A DNA stretch of 64,000 bases from Marinilongibacter aquaticus (GCF_020149935.1 NZ_CP083757.1:3497501-3561500), one strand, 5' to 3'. Positions 16,996-25,906 are shown, counted from the first letter of the stretch. The notes: generated by a model from the sequence alone, not told the origin. A program made the numbers and translations.

Positions 16996-17649
16996 TTAGG
17001 CCTTAGATTTATTTAAGAATTTCATTTTTACCAAACCCCAAAGCATCGGTGCAATACTGATGAACACAATACTGAGCACCACTTTTTCGAAATTGGCTTT
17101 CACAAATTCGTTGTTGCCTAAAAAGAAACCCAAAAGGCTGATGGATGTAACCCATAAGGCTGCTCCCAAAAAGCAGTACAAGATGTATTTGGGGTATTTC
17201 ATGCTTCCTGCACCGGCCACAAATGGAGCTATGGTTCGGATAATGGGCATGAAACGGGCGAGAATTACAGCCTTACCGCCGTGTTTGGCATAGAATTCTT
17301 CGGTTTGGGTGATGTATTCTCTTTTGAGGAAAAGAATTTTCTCCTTCGATTTGATGAATGCACTGAACCTTCGACCGACCAAGTAGTTGACGTTGTCTCC
17401 AAGCAGGGCGGCAAAAATCAACAAGGGAATAATGAAGCTAATTTCCAATTTACCTGTTGAAGCGGCCAAAAGGCCCACCGCAAAAAGCAGCGAATCGCCG
17501 GGCAAAAGAGGCATCACGATCAGGCCGGTCTCTACGAAAATAACGAGAAAAAGAATGGCGTACGTGAGGGTGTCGTAGGTCTCAAGAAAGCCTTGCAATG
17601 TGCTAAGGGGATCTTTGAGGAAGTCGAGAAGGAAATGTATGAATTCCAT
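16996..17649 (-). CDS. DedA family inner-membrane protein
   Basis: This 217-residue protein has about five membrane segments and the VTT/SNARE-associated domain. Motifs visible are LPGDSLLFAVGLLAA, FAALLGDNVNYLVGRR and FMPIIRTIAPFVAGAG with its conserved Arg. DedA proteins are proposed lipid scramblases or flippases, for example of undecaprenyl phosphate or phosphatidylethanolamine. The start is ATG 17649, with TTG 17664 directly after the upstream stop as the alternative. It sits between the comA-like gene and aroE with no spacing. Confidence 0.92.
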   Translation of the reverse strand: MEFIHFLLDFLKDPLSTLQGFLETYDTLTYAILFLVIFVETGLIVMPLLPGDSLLFAVGLLAASTGKLEISFIIPLLIFAALLGDNVNYLVGRRFSAFIKSKEKILFLKREYITQTEEFYAKHGGKAVILARFMPIIRTIAPFVAGAGSMKYPKYILYCFLGAALWVTSISLLGFFLGNNEFVKANFEKVVLSIVFISIAPMLWGLVKMKFLNKSKA

Positions 17650-17664
17650 GGGTTTTGTCGACAA

Positions 17665-18498
17665 TTAGTCTTGCCAGTCGTCTTGTTTAATTCGGTCGTC
17701 TTGGTAGTATTTGCCCAATTTATATTTCTGCTTAATGTCCTCGGGCAGGAATGTTGCAAAGGTGTCGCCGCGAAGTCCCAAGCGAATGGTTTCGAGCGGA
17801 ACGAGTTCATTTGGAGCGATATTGCCCAAGTTCACATTCGAACCGACCAATTTCACGAAATACACCTGTTGGCTTTTCTGTGGAGCTTCCCAGATGATGT
17901 TTTCAGGCGAAATGGCGTGGATGATCTCGTCGACCAACCCTTGGCGAACCTCTCCACTGCTGCGGTACAAACCGATGTTTCCACCTTCGCGGGCTTCACC
18001 AATCACTTTCCAAGCACCGGCATCCAATTCAGCACGCATCATCTCGATCCATTTGTAGGGGGCGAAAATCTTTTCGGCGTCTTTCGAGCCTACCTCAGAA
18101 AGTACCTTCACGTGTTTCGAAAGGCGGCTGATGTACTTGCATTTGTCTTCGTGTGGAAGGGTAATGGAGCCATCCGATACCTCGGCGTGTTCTAGTCCAA
18201 ATTTATCCAACACTCGCAAATAATCTTCAAATTGACCGCGAACGGTAAAGGCTTCGAACAAAGTTCCACCAAAATAGACAGGGATGCCTGCTTCCTTGTA
18301 CACTCTAATCTTATCCTCGAGGTTTGGCGTGACAAAAGAGGTGGCCCATCCCAGCTTCACAATGTCCATGTAATCAGAACAGGTGGTTAGCAAATCCTCA
18401 ATTTCTCGCACACTTAAGCCCTTGTCCATAACCATTGTTAGTCCAGCTTCTCTTGGTTTCGGAGTGCGGGGCGGCACCATATCTAAGTGGTAATTCAT
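17665..18498 (-). CDS. Phosphosulfolactate synthase family protein (ComA-like)
   Basis: This 277-residue TIM-barrel protein of the ComA family has the typical motifs TMVMDKGLSVREIEDLL, VKLGWATSFV, YFGGTLFEAF and EAREGGNIGLYR. ComA adds sulfite to phosphoenolpyruvate to form phosphosulfolactate, the first step of coenzyme M synthesis in methanogens. Bacterial and plant homologues exist whose roles are less clear. In Bacteroidota a link to sulfonate or sulfonolipid metabolism is conceivable but is inference. It is the first gene of the eight-gene operon. The start is ATG 18498, about 30 bp after the predicted transcription start. Confidence 0.88.
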   Translation of the reverse strand: MNYHLDMVPPRTPKPREAGLTMVMDKGLSVREIEDLLTTCSDYMDIVKLGWATSFVTPNLEDKIRVYKEAGIPVYFGGTLFEAFTVRGQFEDYLRVLDKFGLEHAEVSDGSITLPHEDKCKYISRLSKHVKVLSEVGSKDAEKIFAPYKWIEMMRAELDAGAWKVIGEAREGGNIGLYRSSGEVRQGLVDEIIHAISPENIIWEAPQKSQQVYFVKLVGSNVNLGNIAPNELVPLETIRLGLRGDTFATFLPEDIKQKYKLGKYYQDDRIKQDDWQD

Positions 18499-18534
18499 AC
18501 AATTCTTCCGTTTACGGGGTTCGAAATGAAGTGC

Positions 18535-18565
18535 CAAAAGTATGAATTTTTTAAGATGACAACAA
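18535..18565 (-). promoter_or_regulatory. Promoter of the comA-to-rimO operon
   Basis: On the minus strand a perfect Bacteroidota -7 element TACTTTTG (18535-18542) lies 20 bp downstream of a TTG -33 element (18563-18565). This predicts transcription starting near 18528, about 30 bases before ATG 18498. Confidence 0.6.
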
Positions 18566-18734
18566 TTTAGTTCGGGATAGTTGCCAAACGGGACTAAATA
18601 AAGCGGGATAATCATTCGAAAAATTCAAATGCAAATCGCAAAAGTGACATATTGATTTTTCTTTACTTTAATTAAACTAAAACTATTCTGATATATCAAA
18701 ACGTAGATATAATTTGCAGCTTCAAGGCGGGTTT

Positions 18735-20132
18735 ATGTCAAAGAAATGTGCAGTAGTTTTCTTGTTGGGGATGATTTTCACGCAGTGTGTGCTGGCTGGC
18801 ACAGCCGTGGATTCTTTGGTTGTAGGCGATGTGACCGTAAGTGGCAATCACCGCACCCGAAGCAGTATAATTCTACGCGAATTGTCTTTTTCCTGCGGAG
18901 ATACACTGAGCCCCCTGGCCTTTCAAAATGAGCTAGAACGCTCGCGTAGAAATATCATGCAAACCGATTTGTTCATTTGGGTAGAGGCTCATGCCGATTC
19001 GGTAGGCGAGGTGCGAAACGTGATTTTCACCGTGAAAGAAAAGCTCTATTTTTTGCCTTTGCCCATATTCTATTTGGCCGACAGGAGTTTCAATGAATGG
19101 TGGTACAATCGCGACCACGACTTCAAAAGGGTAATTTACGGCGTGATGCTCAATCACGACAATTTGACCGGGAATGGTGATCGAATGAAAGTGAAACTCT
19201 ATGGCGGTTTTATTCCTTACATCGAATTGGTGTACAATCGCCCTTACATTGATAAAAGGCAGAGGATGGGCCTGAAAGCGGGTGTTTTTTACGCTGTTCA
19301 GCGAAGTTTTCCTTACCGCACATGGGAGGATAAATTGGATTTTTTGGATACTGAAAAAATATCCAAACGTCGGAAAGGAGCGTACCTCGAGTACAGTTTG
19401 AGGAATGCCCTGTACCATTCGCATACCTTCTACCTCGGCCTTTCAGAAATATCGGTTCGCGATTCTGTTCTTCAGCTCAATCCGCACTATTTTGCCCAAA
19501 ATGAGAGACACCTTCCTTTTCTCACATTGAGCTACGACTACAGGTACGACAAACGCGACAATGCCTTTTATCCTCTGGATGGCGAAATTTTAACGTTCAG
19601 CCTTACGCACTACAGTTTTCTTCGCGGAAACCAAACAAACCACTTACGGATTGGCGGACAATATTTTAAGTTTTTCCCCTTGGGGAATAAATTTTTCGGA
19701 GATATTCGCCTTCGTGGGCAGCTTTCTTTTCCCCAAAAGCAGCTTTACCCTTTTGTTTTGGGTTTGGGCTACAACAATACGTTTGTTCGCGGCTACGAGC
19801 TGAATGTGATCGATGGACAACATACGGCTTTGATGCAAAACGACCTGAAATATCAGATTTTCAAAAAGAAGATCGATTTGAGCCACATTATCAAGTGGCG
19901 GCAGTTCAATTCTATGCCATTGGGCATTTATGCGAAAGTGTTTTTTGATTTGGGTTATTCGCGGAATTTTCATCCAGAATACAGCCAAAGCATTCTTTCA
20001 AACAAACTTTTGTTTGGTTATGGGGCAGGAATCGATTTGGCCACTTTTTACAGCACGGTGTTAAAATTAAACTATTCAGTGAATCAATCTGGATTTAATA
20101 AATTATATTTCGGTGTTCAGCGATCCTTGTAA
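18735..20132 (+). CDS. Omp85-family outer-membrane protein with one POTRA domain
   Basis: This 465-residue exported protein has a signal peptide ending near CVLAG. One POTRA-like domain (about residues 28-105, with VGDVTVSGNHRTRSSIILRE) is followed by a 16-strand-type BamA/TamA barrel (surface antigen family) whose last residues form an aromatic beta-signal (LYFGVQRSL). BamA proper has five POTRA domains, so this is a short paralogue. It may export or insert a specific partner, or act in lipid transport. The start is ATG 18735, seven codons inside the longest frame. A lipoprotein gene follows after 17 bp. Confidence 0.87.
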   Translation: MSKKCAVVFLLGMIFTQCVLAGTAVDSLVVGDVTVSGNHRTRSSIILRELSFSCGDTLSPLAFQNELERSRRNIMQTDLFIWVEAHADSVGEVRNVIFTVKEKLYFLPLPIFYLADRSFNEWWYNRDHDFKRVIYGVMLNHDNLTGNGDRMKVKLYGGFIPYIELVYNRPYIDKRQRMGLKAGVFYAVQRSFPYRTWEDKLDFLDTEKISKRRKGAYLEYSLRNALYHSHTFYLGLSEISVRDSVLQLNPHYFAQNERHLPFLTLSYDYRYDKRDNAFYPLDGEILTFSLTHYSFLRGNQTNHLRIGGQYFKFFPLGNKFFGDIRLRGQLSFPQKQLYPFVLGLGYNNTFVRGYELNVIDGQHTALMQNDLKYQIFKKKIDLSHIIKWRQFNSMPLGIYAKVFFDLGYSRNFHPEYSQSILSNKLLFGYGAGIDLATFYSTVLKLNYSVNQSGFNKLYFGVQRSL

Positions 20133-20149
20133 TCACTATTTCGATATAC

Positions 20150-20689
20150 ATGAAAAAAACTTTACGGCTTCTTTCTCTTGTCTTTTTGAGTGCCTGTTCA
20201 CATTCAACCGAAAATGAAGAAACGCTTCAAGAGAATGAAGAAGCATTCCCCTCACACTTTTCTACCGAAACCGATAAATTCATCAATGCCGTTTTTGGCG
20301 ATCAAGGTGGTACAATCCGCGGTTTCGATTTGGGCGATCCCAAGATTAAAATAAAGGATATGGAGTCTTTGTCGCTTATCGACGAAGCCGACAGTACTTT
20401 GGCTTATTCTTTCGAATCCAAAGATTTCGAGCTTGTCGACATCAACTACAAATTCAATGCACAGGAAAAATTGGATGGCGTGCAGGTGGATATTTATTTG
20501 AACGAAGAGGGCCAGACCAACGAAATGTACACCGCAATTCGCAAATATTTCACTTTGAAGTTTGGGCCGGCCGCGGGCAATGAGCCGAAAGAAACATGGC
20601 CGGTAAATGGCGGAGGTTCCGTGTCGATAAAAGCTGTAAACCACAAAATAGATCATGGTTTACAGATAAATTATTACAAGGCTAGTTAA
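20150..20689 (+). CDS. Lipoprotein of unknown function
   Basis: This 179-residue protein has a lipoprotein signal ending in LSAC (lipidated Cys16), then an acidic Glu/Ser-rich linker to about residue 40 and a compact alpha/beta domain. I recognise no family. It lies 17 bp downstream of the Omp85-family gene and is probably co-transcribed with it, which hints at an envelope-assembly partnership. Its TAA stop overlaps the hemH stop on the opposite strand by 2 bp. Confidence 0.78.
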   Translation: MKKTLRLLSLVFLSACSHSTENEETLQENEEAFPSHFSTETDKFINAVFGDQGGTIRGFDLGDPKIKIKDMESLSLIDEADSTLAYSFESKDFELVDINYKFNAQEKLDGVQVDIYLNEEGQTNEMYTAIRKYFTLKFGPAAGNEPKETWPVNGGGSVSIKAVNHKIDHGLQINYYKAS

Positions 20690-21705
20690 GAATCTTTTAC
20701 CAATTTTTCGAGCAATTGAATCCAATTGTCGCTGCTGTTTAAGCTTTCAACGAGGTCCCACTGTTGCCCACCGTGCTCGATAAAGAGCTCTTTATATTCT
20801 TCGCCCACTTCTATTGTGGTTTCGAGGCAGTCGGCGACAAATGCCGGAGAAAAGGCCAAAACTTTCTTTTTCCCTTCTTTGGCCAATGTTTTCACCACTT
20901 CTTCGGTATAGGGTTGCACCCAAACCTCTTTGCCTAAACGAGACTGGAAACAGGTGGTGTACGAGCCTTCTTTTAAACCGAGTTTTTCGACCAGCAAGCG
21001 TGTGGTTTCCATACATTGTGCCCGGTAGCAAAACTGATTGTGCGGGCCGATCTTGTCGCAACATGAACCCAAAGCACAGGTTTTTCCGTTCACATCGCCT
21101 TTGTGAATTTGCCTTTCGGGAATACCGTGGTACGAAAACACGAAATGCTCGTATTCATTCTTTTCCAACAGGTGTTGAGCATTTTTCACAAAACCTTCAA
21201 TAAATAAAGGGTCTTGATAAAAATTGTTGACCAGTCGAATTTCAGGAATGGTTTGCCAAGTGCTCGTAATTCGGTTTACCTCTTCATAAACCGAACCTGT
21301 GGTGGCCGAAGCGTACTGCGGAAAGAAGGGCACCACAATGATTTTGGAAACACCTTGTTGTTGAAGAGTCTCCAAACCTTCTGCCATGGAAGGCTCTTGG
21401 TAACGCATGGCCAACTTTACAATGTATTCATCGCCTAGCACCTGCTGAAGCATGGTTTCGTTTTCATAGCCATACACTTTCAAAGGTGAGCCAGCGTCGG
21501 TCCACACTTCTTTGTATACTTTGGCCGATTTGGGCGAACGGAAAGGAGCAATAATCAAATTGACCAACATCCAGCGAGGAATAAATGGATAATCGATTAC
21601 GCGGCCATCCATTAAAAATTGACGCAAATATTTTCTGACGTCGGGAGTTTCGGGACTGTCTGGAGTGCCGAGGTTAACCAATAAAACACCCGTTTTCAAG
21701 GTCAT
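20686..21705 (-). CDS. hemH: Ferrochelatase
   Basis: This 339-residue enzyme inserts ferrous iron into a porphyrin in heme synthesis. The catalytic His193 lies in FSYHGIPERQ and the conserved glutamate in FVADCLETTIE. A cysteine-rich insert (Cys210, 215, 216, 226 and 231, in ALGSCCDKIGPHNQFCYRAQC) follows; comparable internal cysteines bind a [2Fe-2S] cluster in some bacterial ferrochelatases, so a cluster is possible here. The ATG overlaps the stop of the upstream DUF6503-like gene (ATGA), so the two are translationally coupled. Confidence 0.95.
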   Translation of the reverse strand: MTLKTGVLLVNLGTPDSPETPDVRKYLRQFLMDGRVIDYPFIPRWMLVNLIIAPFRSPKSAKVYKEVWTDAGSPLKVYGYENETMLQQVLGDEYIVKLAMRYQEPSMAEGLETLQQQGVSKIIVVPFFPQYASATTGSVYEEVNRITSTWQTIPEIRLVNNFYQDPLFIEGFVKNAQHLLEKNEYEHFVFSYHGIPERQIHKGDVNGKTCALGSCCDKIGPHNQFCYRAQCMETTRLLVEKLGLKEGSYTTCFQSRLGKEVWVQPYTEEVVKTLAKEGKKKVLAFSPAFVADCLETTIEVGEEYKELFIEHGGQQWDLVESLNSSDNWIQLLEKLVKDS

Positions 21706-22445
21706 AATTTAGCTTGTCTTTTTAAGAATTGAGGTCTGTTAAAGGAGGTAAATACCGATTCGGGCAATTTCCTGAAAACCCGTACGGGGTCTAGTTTGCG
21801 TTCTCCGCGGTCGTCGGAGAGCAATACACCCGCATAGGATTTGTAGTCTCTCCAAGGCAAAGAAAAGAGCGGATTCATGGTTTCCCTTTTCGGGAAATAG
21901 TCCCATTGATTCACCAATCCTGTTTCTTTGTCGAAATAGATGAGGTATTTGTTTTGTGGCGTCACGCCGGTGTTTTCAAAAGTGATTTCCAAGACTTCGC
22001 ATTTCTTCAGCATGCGGTCGTTCATCTCGCCAAGGTATACGTATTGGAGGCCCGGGTCTTTCAGTTTGAAAGGCATCACCAACCAGTACGAGTCATTCAC
22101 CCAAATTTCGTAAGCGGCCTGCAAGTATTTGTCGAGGCTATCCTTTTGAGTGATTTCCAGGCCATTTTTCAAGATTTTGCCTTCTTTGGTATCCACATCA
22201 ATAAGGTAAACCGAGTTTTCGTTCGCAAAATCGATACGCACTTGGTTGGTCTGTTTGTTCCAAATCAAATGCCGAATACCGAAGAAATTCCAAGAAAGAG
22301 CCTCGATGCGGTTGTAGGCATCCATGCCGCCCATGTGCTCTACGGCTGTCGAAATCAGCCTTTCGGCATCTTTGTTGTCTGTTTGTGCAAAACCCTTAAA
22401 ACCTAAGAATAGGCAGAGCAATAATGTGAATTGCAGTTTTCTCAT
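21702..22445 (-). CDS. Exported DUF6503-like protein
   Basis: This 247-residue exported protein has a signal peptide ending FKGFAQ. The start of the mature protein (AERLISTAVEHMGGMDAYNRIEALSW) resembles DUF6503 or LolA-fold proteins that bind lipophilic ligands. This family is common in Bacteroidota and has no established role. It is the first gene of an operon with hemH and overlaps hemH by 4 bp. A full consensus promoter lies 44-74 bp upstream. The domain assignment is tentative. Confidence 0.72.
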   Translation of the reverse strand: MRKLQFTLLLCLFLGFKGFAQTDNKDAERLISTAVEHMGGMDAYNRIEALSWNFFGIRHLIWNKQTNQVRIDFANENSVYLIDVDTKEGKILKNGLEITQKDSLDKYLQAAYEIWVNDSYWLVMPFKLKDPGLQYVYLGEMNDRMLKKCEVLEITFENTGVTPQNKYLIYFDKETGLVNQWDYFPKRETMNPLFSLPWRDYKSYAGVLLSDDRGERKLDPVRVFRKLPESVFTSFNRPQFLKRQAKL

Positions 22446-22488
22446 TTCGTATAAGATTATTGAGCTAAATTTTACCGAATAATAAATT

Positions 22489-22519
22489 CAAAGCTATAAT
22501 TCAGGCGATTTCATTCCAA
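22489..22519 (-). promoter_or_regulatory. Promoter of the DUF6503-like/hemH operon
   Basis: On the minus strand TAGCTTTG (22489-22496) matches the Bacteroidota -7 element. A TTG -33 element at 22517-22519 is separated from it by 20 bp, the expected spacing. Confidence 0.6.
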
Positions 22520-22566
22520 AAAAACTAACTTTAATCCTACGATTGTGCAACGAAAATCTCTTCATC

Positions 22567-22716
22567 ATGAACCGTACAAACAACACAAAATCCAAAGTAG
22601 AAGACAAAGATTTCCCTACAATTCAAGAATGTCTCAGACTAATTGGTTTGAAAGAAGTGACAGCCAATGTGTTCTGTGTTCCCAATTCCAAGAAATCTGA
22701 AATACGACCGGCCTAA
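22567..22716 (+). CDS. Small 49-residue protein, unknown function
   Basis: The ORF encodes 49 residues. The N-terminal third is rich in Asn, Lys and Thr. The rest (FPTIQECLRLIGLKEVTAN) looks like a short amphipathic helix. It starts with ATG and ends 1 bp before the convergent purF-like stop. TAACTTTA at 22526-22533 is close to a -7 element. The gene fills what would otherwise be an oddly large 270-bp gap. No family is recognised, and conservation has not been tested. Confidence 0.5.
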   Translation: MNRTNNTKSKVEDKDFPTIQECLRLIGLKEVTANVFCVPNSKKSEIRPA

Positions 22717-22717
22717 T

Positions 22718-24610
22718 TTAATAGGCTCTGATCTCTTTCCCTTCCATGAAATTGGCGAAGGCTCTGTTCACCACTTTGTTTCCTCCTTTAGTGGGATAAT
22801 CGCCTGTGAAATACCAATCGCCCAAATTCTTCGGACAGGCCTTGTTCAGGTTTTCCACTGTTTGATACAATACGGCTAGATCGGCTTTCAATCCTTCTGG
22901 TCTCAAAATCTCTGCGATCTTACGCGACACTTCGTGGTAATCGAAAGTGTTGTAAAGTTTTTGTAAGTAATTGGCCTTGTGAGCTTTGTTGTTTGCAAAG
23001 CTGTGTTGGGTTTCCAAAAAGACTTCTTCTTTTTTGTATTCCAAACCTTTTTCTTTCAACAGGGCCAACATGGCTCTGAAGGCCACAAATTCACGCACTT
23101 TCGACATGTCTATGCCATAACAATCGGGATAGCGAATTTGCGGAGCAGAAGAGACCACTACTATCTTCTTGGGCCCGAGTCTGTCGAGCAATTTCAGGAT
23201 CGATTTTTCCAGCGTTGTGCCACGCACAATCGAGTCGTCGATGACCACTATGGTATCTTTGCCGGGCCGAACCACGCCCTGCGTCATTTCATACACATGC
23301 GAGACCATTTCTCCGCGGTCGTTGTCGTTTGTGATGAAGGTACGCAGTTTTACATCTTTCGATACGATTTTCTCGAACCGCGGTTTGAAATTCAATACCT
23401 TTTCCAGTCTTTCTGGCGAATTGCCTTCTTTTTGCAATTGCTCCACCCGCCATTTGGTCAGGTATTCTTCCATGCCTTCCATTAGGCCATAAAAAGAAAC
23501 CTCGGCGGTGTTCGGGATGTAAGAGAAAATGGTGTTTTCGAGGTCGTAATCTATTTCTTTCAGGATTTGCGGCACGAGCAATTTGCCCAATGTTTTTCTT
23601 TCCTGATATATTTCATCGTCGGCTCCTCTCGAAAAGTAAATACGTTCGAAGCTACAGGCTTTTCTTTCTCCGGCTTTCACCACATTGCATTCGCTGTATT
23701 CACCGTATTTATCGATAATGATTGCATTGCCGGGCTGCAATTCTTTGATGTCTTCAAATTTGGCTCCGAAAGCGGCTTTGATTGGGGGGCGTTCAGAGGT
23801 CACCACCACCACTTCGTCGTCGGCATAGTAGTAAGCCGGACGAATGCCGTTTGGATCACGCACGACAAAGGCGGCCCCGTATCCAGTAATGCCGGCCATG
23901 GCATAGCCACCATCGAAATCGCGGCATGCTCTGTGCAGCACCCTTTGCAGGTCCATGTTGTCTTCAATCAGATCAGAAAGGGCGGGATTGTCGTAAATGC
24001 CTTTGAATCGCTCAAACACGCGTTGGTTCTCTTCGTCTAGGAAATGTCCAATTTTTTCCATCACCGTGACTGTATCGCCTTTGTCTTTCGGATGCTGGCC
24101 CAAGGCCACAAGTTTTGTGAAGAGTTCTTCGGCATTGGTCATGTTGAAATTACCTGCACACACCAAGTTTCGGCTTCGCCAATTGCTTTGTCTAAGCATC
24201 GGGTGACAGTTTTCAATTTCGTTTTTACCGTGGGTACCGTACCGAAGGTGGCCCAACCAAACCTCACCTGTAAACGCAAGGTTTTTTTGAAGCCAAGAGG
24301 CGTTTCTGAATTCCTCGGGGTTGTTCTTCAAAACACCGCGGTATTTCTCATTGATTTTGCCGAAAATGTCCACTATGGGCCTGTTTTCGATGGATCTGTA
24401 ACGAGAAATGTACCGGTATCCGGGGGGAACTTCAACCTTGACGTTGGCCACACCCGCACCGTCTTGTCCACGGTTCGACTGTTTTTCCATCAAGACATAA
24501 AGCTTGTTGACGGGGTAGAGGGGGGTGCCGTACTTTTCGATGTAATAATCTAACGGCTTTCTGAGGCGAATGAGGGCAATGCCGCATTCGTGTTTGATCG
24601 CTTCGCTCAT
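22718..24610 (-). CDS. Long amidophosphoribosyltransferase-like protein
   Basis: This 630-residue protein is related to PurF, which makes 5-phosphoribosylamine from PRPP and glutamine in purine synthesis. The Ntn glutaminase domain begins at Cys9 (HECGIALI), so removal of an eight-residue propeptide would be needed. NRGQDGAGVA and HLRYGTHGKNEIENCHP follow. The PRPP loop VVIDDSIVRGTT is at 455-466. It is about 130 residues longer than E. coli PurF, with extra sequence around 330-420 and after 520. Bacteroidota often carry such a long form beside a classical PurF. The start is ATG 24610. Confidence 0.85.
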   Translation of the reverse strand: MSEAIKHECGIALIRLRKPLDYYIEKYGTPLYPVNKLYVLMEKQSNRGQDGAGVANVKVEVPPGYRYISRYRSIENRPIVDIFGKINEKYRGVLKNNPEEFRNASWLQKNLAFTGEVWLGHLRYGTHGKNEIENCHPMLRQSNWRSRNLVCAGNFNMTNAEELFTKLVALGQHPKDKGDTVTVMEKIGHFLDEENQRVFERFKGIYDNPALSDLIEDNMDLQRVLHRACRDFDGGYAMAGITGYGAAFVVRDPNGIRPAYYYADDEVVVVTSERPPIKAAFGAKFEDIKELQPGNAIIIDKYGEYSECNVVKAGERKACSFERIYFSRGADDEIYQERKTLGKLLVPQILKEIDYDLENTIFSYIPNTAEVSFYGLMEGMEEYLTKWRVEQLQKEGNSPERLEKVLNFKPRFEKIVSKDVKLRTFITNDNDRGEMVSHVYEMTQGVVRPGKDTIVVIDDSIVRGTTLEKSILKLLDRLGPKKIVVVSSAPQIRYPDCYGIDMSKVREFVAFRAMLALLKEKGLEYKKEEVFLETQHSFANNKAHKANYLQKLYNTFDYHEVSRKIAEILRPEGLKADLAVLYQTVENLNKACPKNLGDWYFTGDYPTKGGNKVVNRAFANFMEGKEIRAY

Positions 24611-24787
24611 GATCGGATTGTCCAATTATTGGAGTACAAAGACTCCTTATGAAAACTTAAATGTAAAATTCGATATTTCAATATAAGCCCGCAAATTTTC
24701 GGAACGATTTTTACGATTATCTGCCTTGGCCCAACTTCAAAAGGTACAATTTTAATACGATCTGAATGTATACATGTTAAAACATTT

Positions 24788-24831
24788 AAATAGTGGAAAA
24801 GTTTAAAATGCGACGAAAAACTTCACTATTT
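24788..24831 (-). terminator. Hairpin downstream of the GT2 gene
   Basis: AAATAGTG (24788-24795) pairs with CACTATTT (24824-24831), and AAGTTT (24799-24804) pairs with AAACTT (24818-24823), with a 3-nt bulge. The 271-bp gap between the glycosyltransferase and purF-like genes holds this hairpin but no ORF. It probably ends the glycosyltransferase transcript. Confidence 0.45.
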
Positions 24832-24881
24832 TTTTATTCAAGATACGAAGATATGAGCATACAATGCCCGATGGGGGTTAT

Positions 24882-25826
24882 TTATTCTACACGCTTTTCG
24901 ATTATGTAGCGGGGGCGGCCTTTTATTTCTTCATACACGCGTCCTAGATATTCGCCAATTAGGCCGATTGCAATCATGTTCGAGCCGCTGAAATAGGCCA
25001 TGGGTAAGAGGGTTGAGGCCCAACCAATGACAACCTTGCCCACGGCCCAGCTGTAGAGCACGTAAACGGTAATGAGTAGGGCCAAAAGGAAATTGAAGGC
25101 CCCGAACCACAAGACCATTCGCATGGGCGATGTAGAAAAAGAAGTGATGCCTTTCCAAGCGAAGGCCAGCATCTTGGTCAGCGGGTATTTTGTTTCGCCC
25201 GCTTGGCGTTCGAGTCTTTGGTAATAAACCTCTTCACTTTTGAACCCAATAGTGGGGATAATGCCGCGAATAAAGAGGTTGACTTCTTTGAAATTACTGA
25301 AATTTTCGACCACGATATTGTCCATCAAACGGAAATCGGCATGGTTGTATACAATGGGCACGCCCATTTTCAGCATCAATTTGTAAAAGGTTTCGGCTGT
25401 AAACCTTTTGAAAAAAGTGTCGTTGCTTCTGTCGTTTCGCACCCCGTAAACCACTTTGGCTCCATTTTGATGCCGAATGAGCATTTCTCGCATCACTTCT
25501 ACGTCGTCTTGCAGATCGGCATCGATTGTAATATAGGCTTCGAATTGGTTCATGCATTCCATCATGCCCGCCAATATGGCCGACTGGTGACCAAAGTTCT
25601 TCGAGAGTTTTAGGCCCACACACTCGGGATTGTTTTTGACAAAACCATCGATCAACGCCCATGTCTGGTCTTTGCTGCCGTCGTCGACAAAGCAAATCTT
25701 GCTGTTTTCTGTGGCAAGGCCCTCTGCCTTCATGCGATTCAGGAAGTCGACCAATTGGTTTTTCGACATTTCGAGAATAGCCTCTTCATTGTAACAAGGC
25801 ACAATAATGACAAGCGAAGTGGGCAT
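24882..25826 (-). CDS. GT2 polyprenyl-phosphate glycosyltransferase (DPM1/GtrB-like)
   Basis: This protein of about 315 residues has an N-terminal GT-A domain (IIVPCYNEE; CFVDDGSKDQTW; DXD-type IDADLQDD) and two C-terminal membrane helices (about residues 230-295), ending in the GEYLGRVYEEIKGRP motif typical of GtrB/ArnC-like enzymes. Such enzymes move a sugar from a nucleotide to undecaprenyl phosphate at the inner face of the membrane. A -7 element TATTTTTG at 25851-25858 makes ATG 25826 a better start than ATG 25844, which would be almost leaderless. It is divergent from the polytopic gene at 25934. Confidence 0.9.
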   Translation of the reverse strand: MPTSLVIIVPCYNEEAILEMSKNQLVDFLNRMKAEGLATENSKICFVDDGSKDQTWALIDGFVKNNPECVGLKLSKNFGHQSAILAGMMECMNQFEAYITIDADLQDDVEVMREMLIRHQNGAKVVYGVRNDRSNDTFFKRFTAETFYKLMLKMGVPIVYNHADFRLMDNIVVENFSNFKEVNLFIRGIIPTIGFKSEEVYYQRLERQAGETKYPLTKMLAFAWKGITSFSTSPMRMVLWFGAFNFLLALLITVYVLYSWAVGKVVIGWASTLLPMAYFSGSNMIAIGLIGEYLGRVYEEIKGRPRYIIEKRVE

Positions 25827-25898
25827 TGGGGTTTGGTTTATCATATGACGCAAAAATAGGAATTAAAAGGAGATGGCTGTCTACGCGTCAAAAATTAA

Positions 25899-25906
25899 TA
25901 CCTTTG
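25899..25906 (+). promoter_or_regulatory. -7 element upstream of the polytopic protein gene
   Basis: TACCTTTG is a perfect TAnnTTTG match, 27 bp before ATG 25934. A weak -33 (CTG at 25877-25879) lies 19 bp upstream. Confidence 0.45.
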
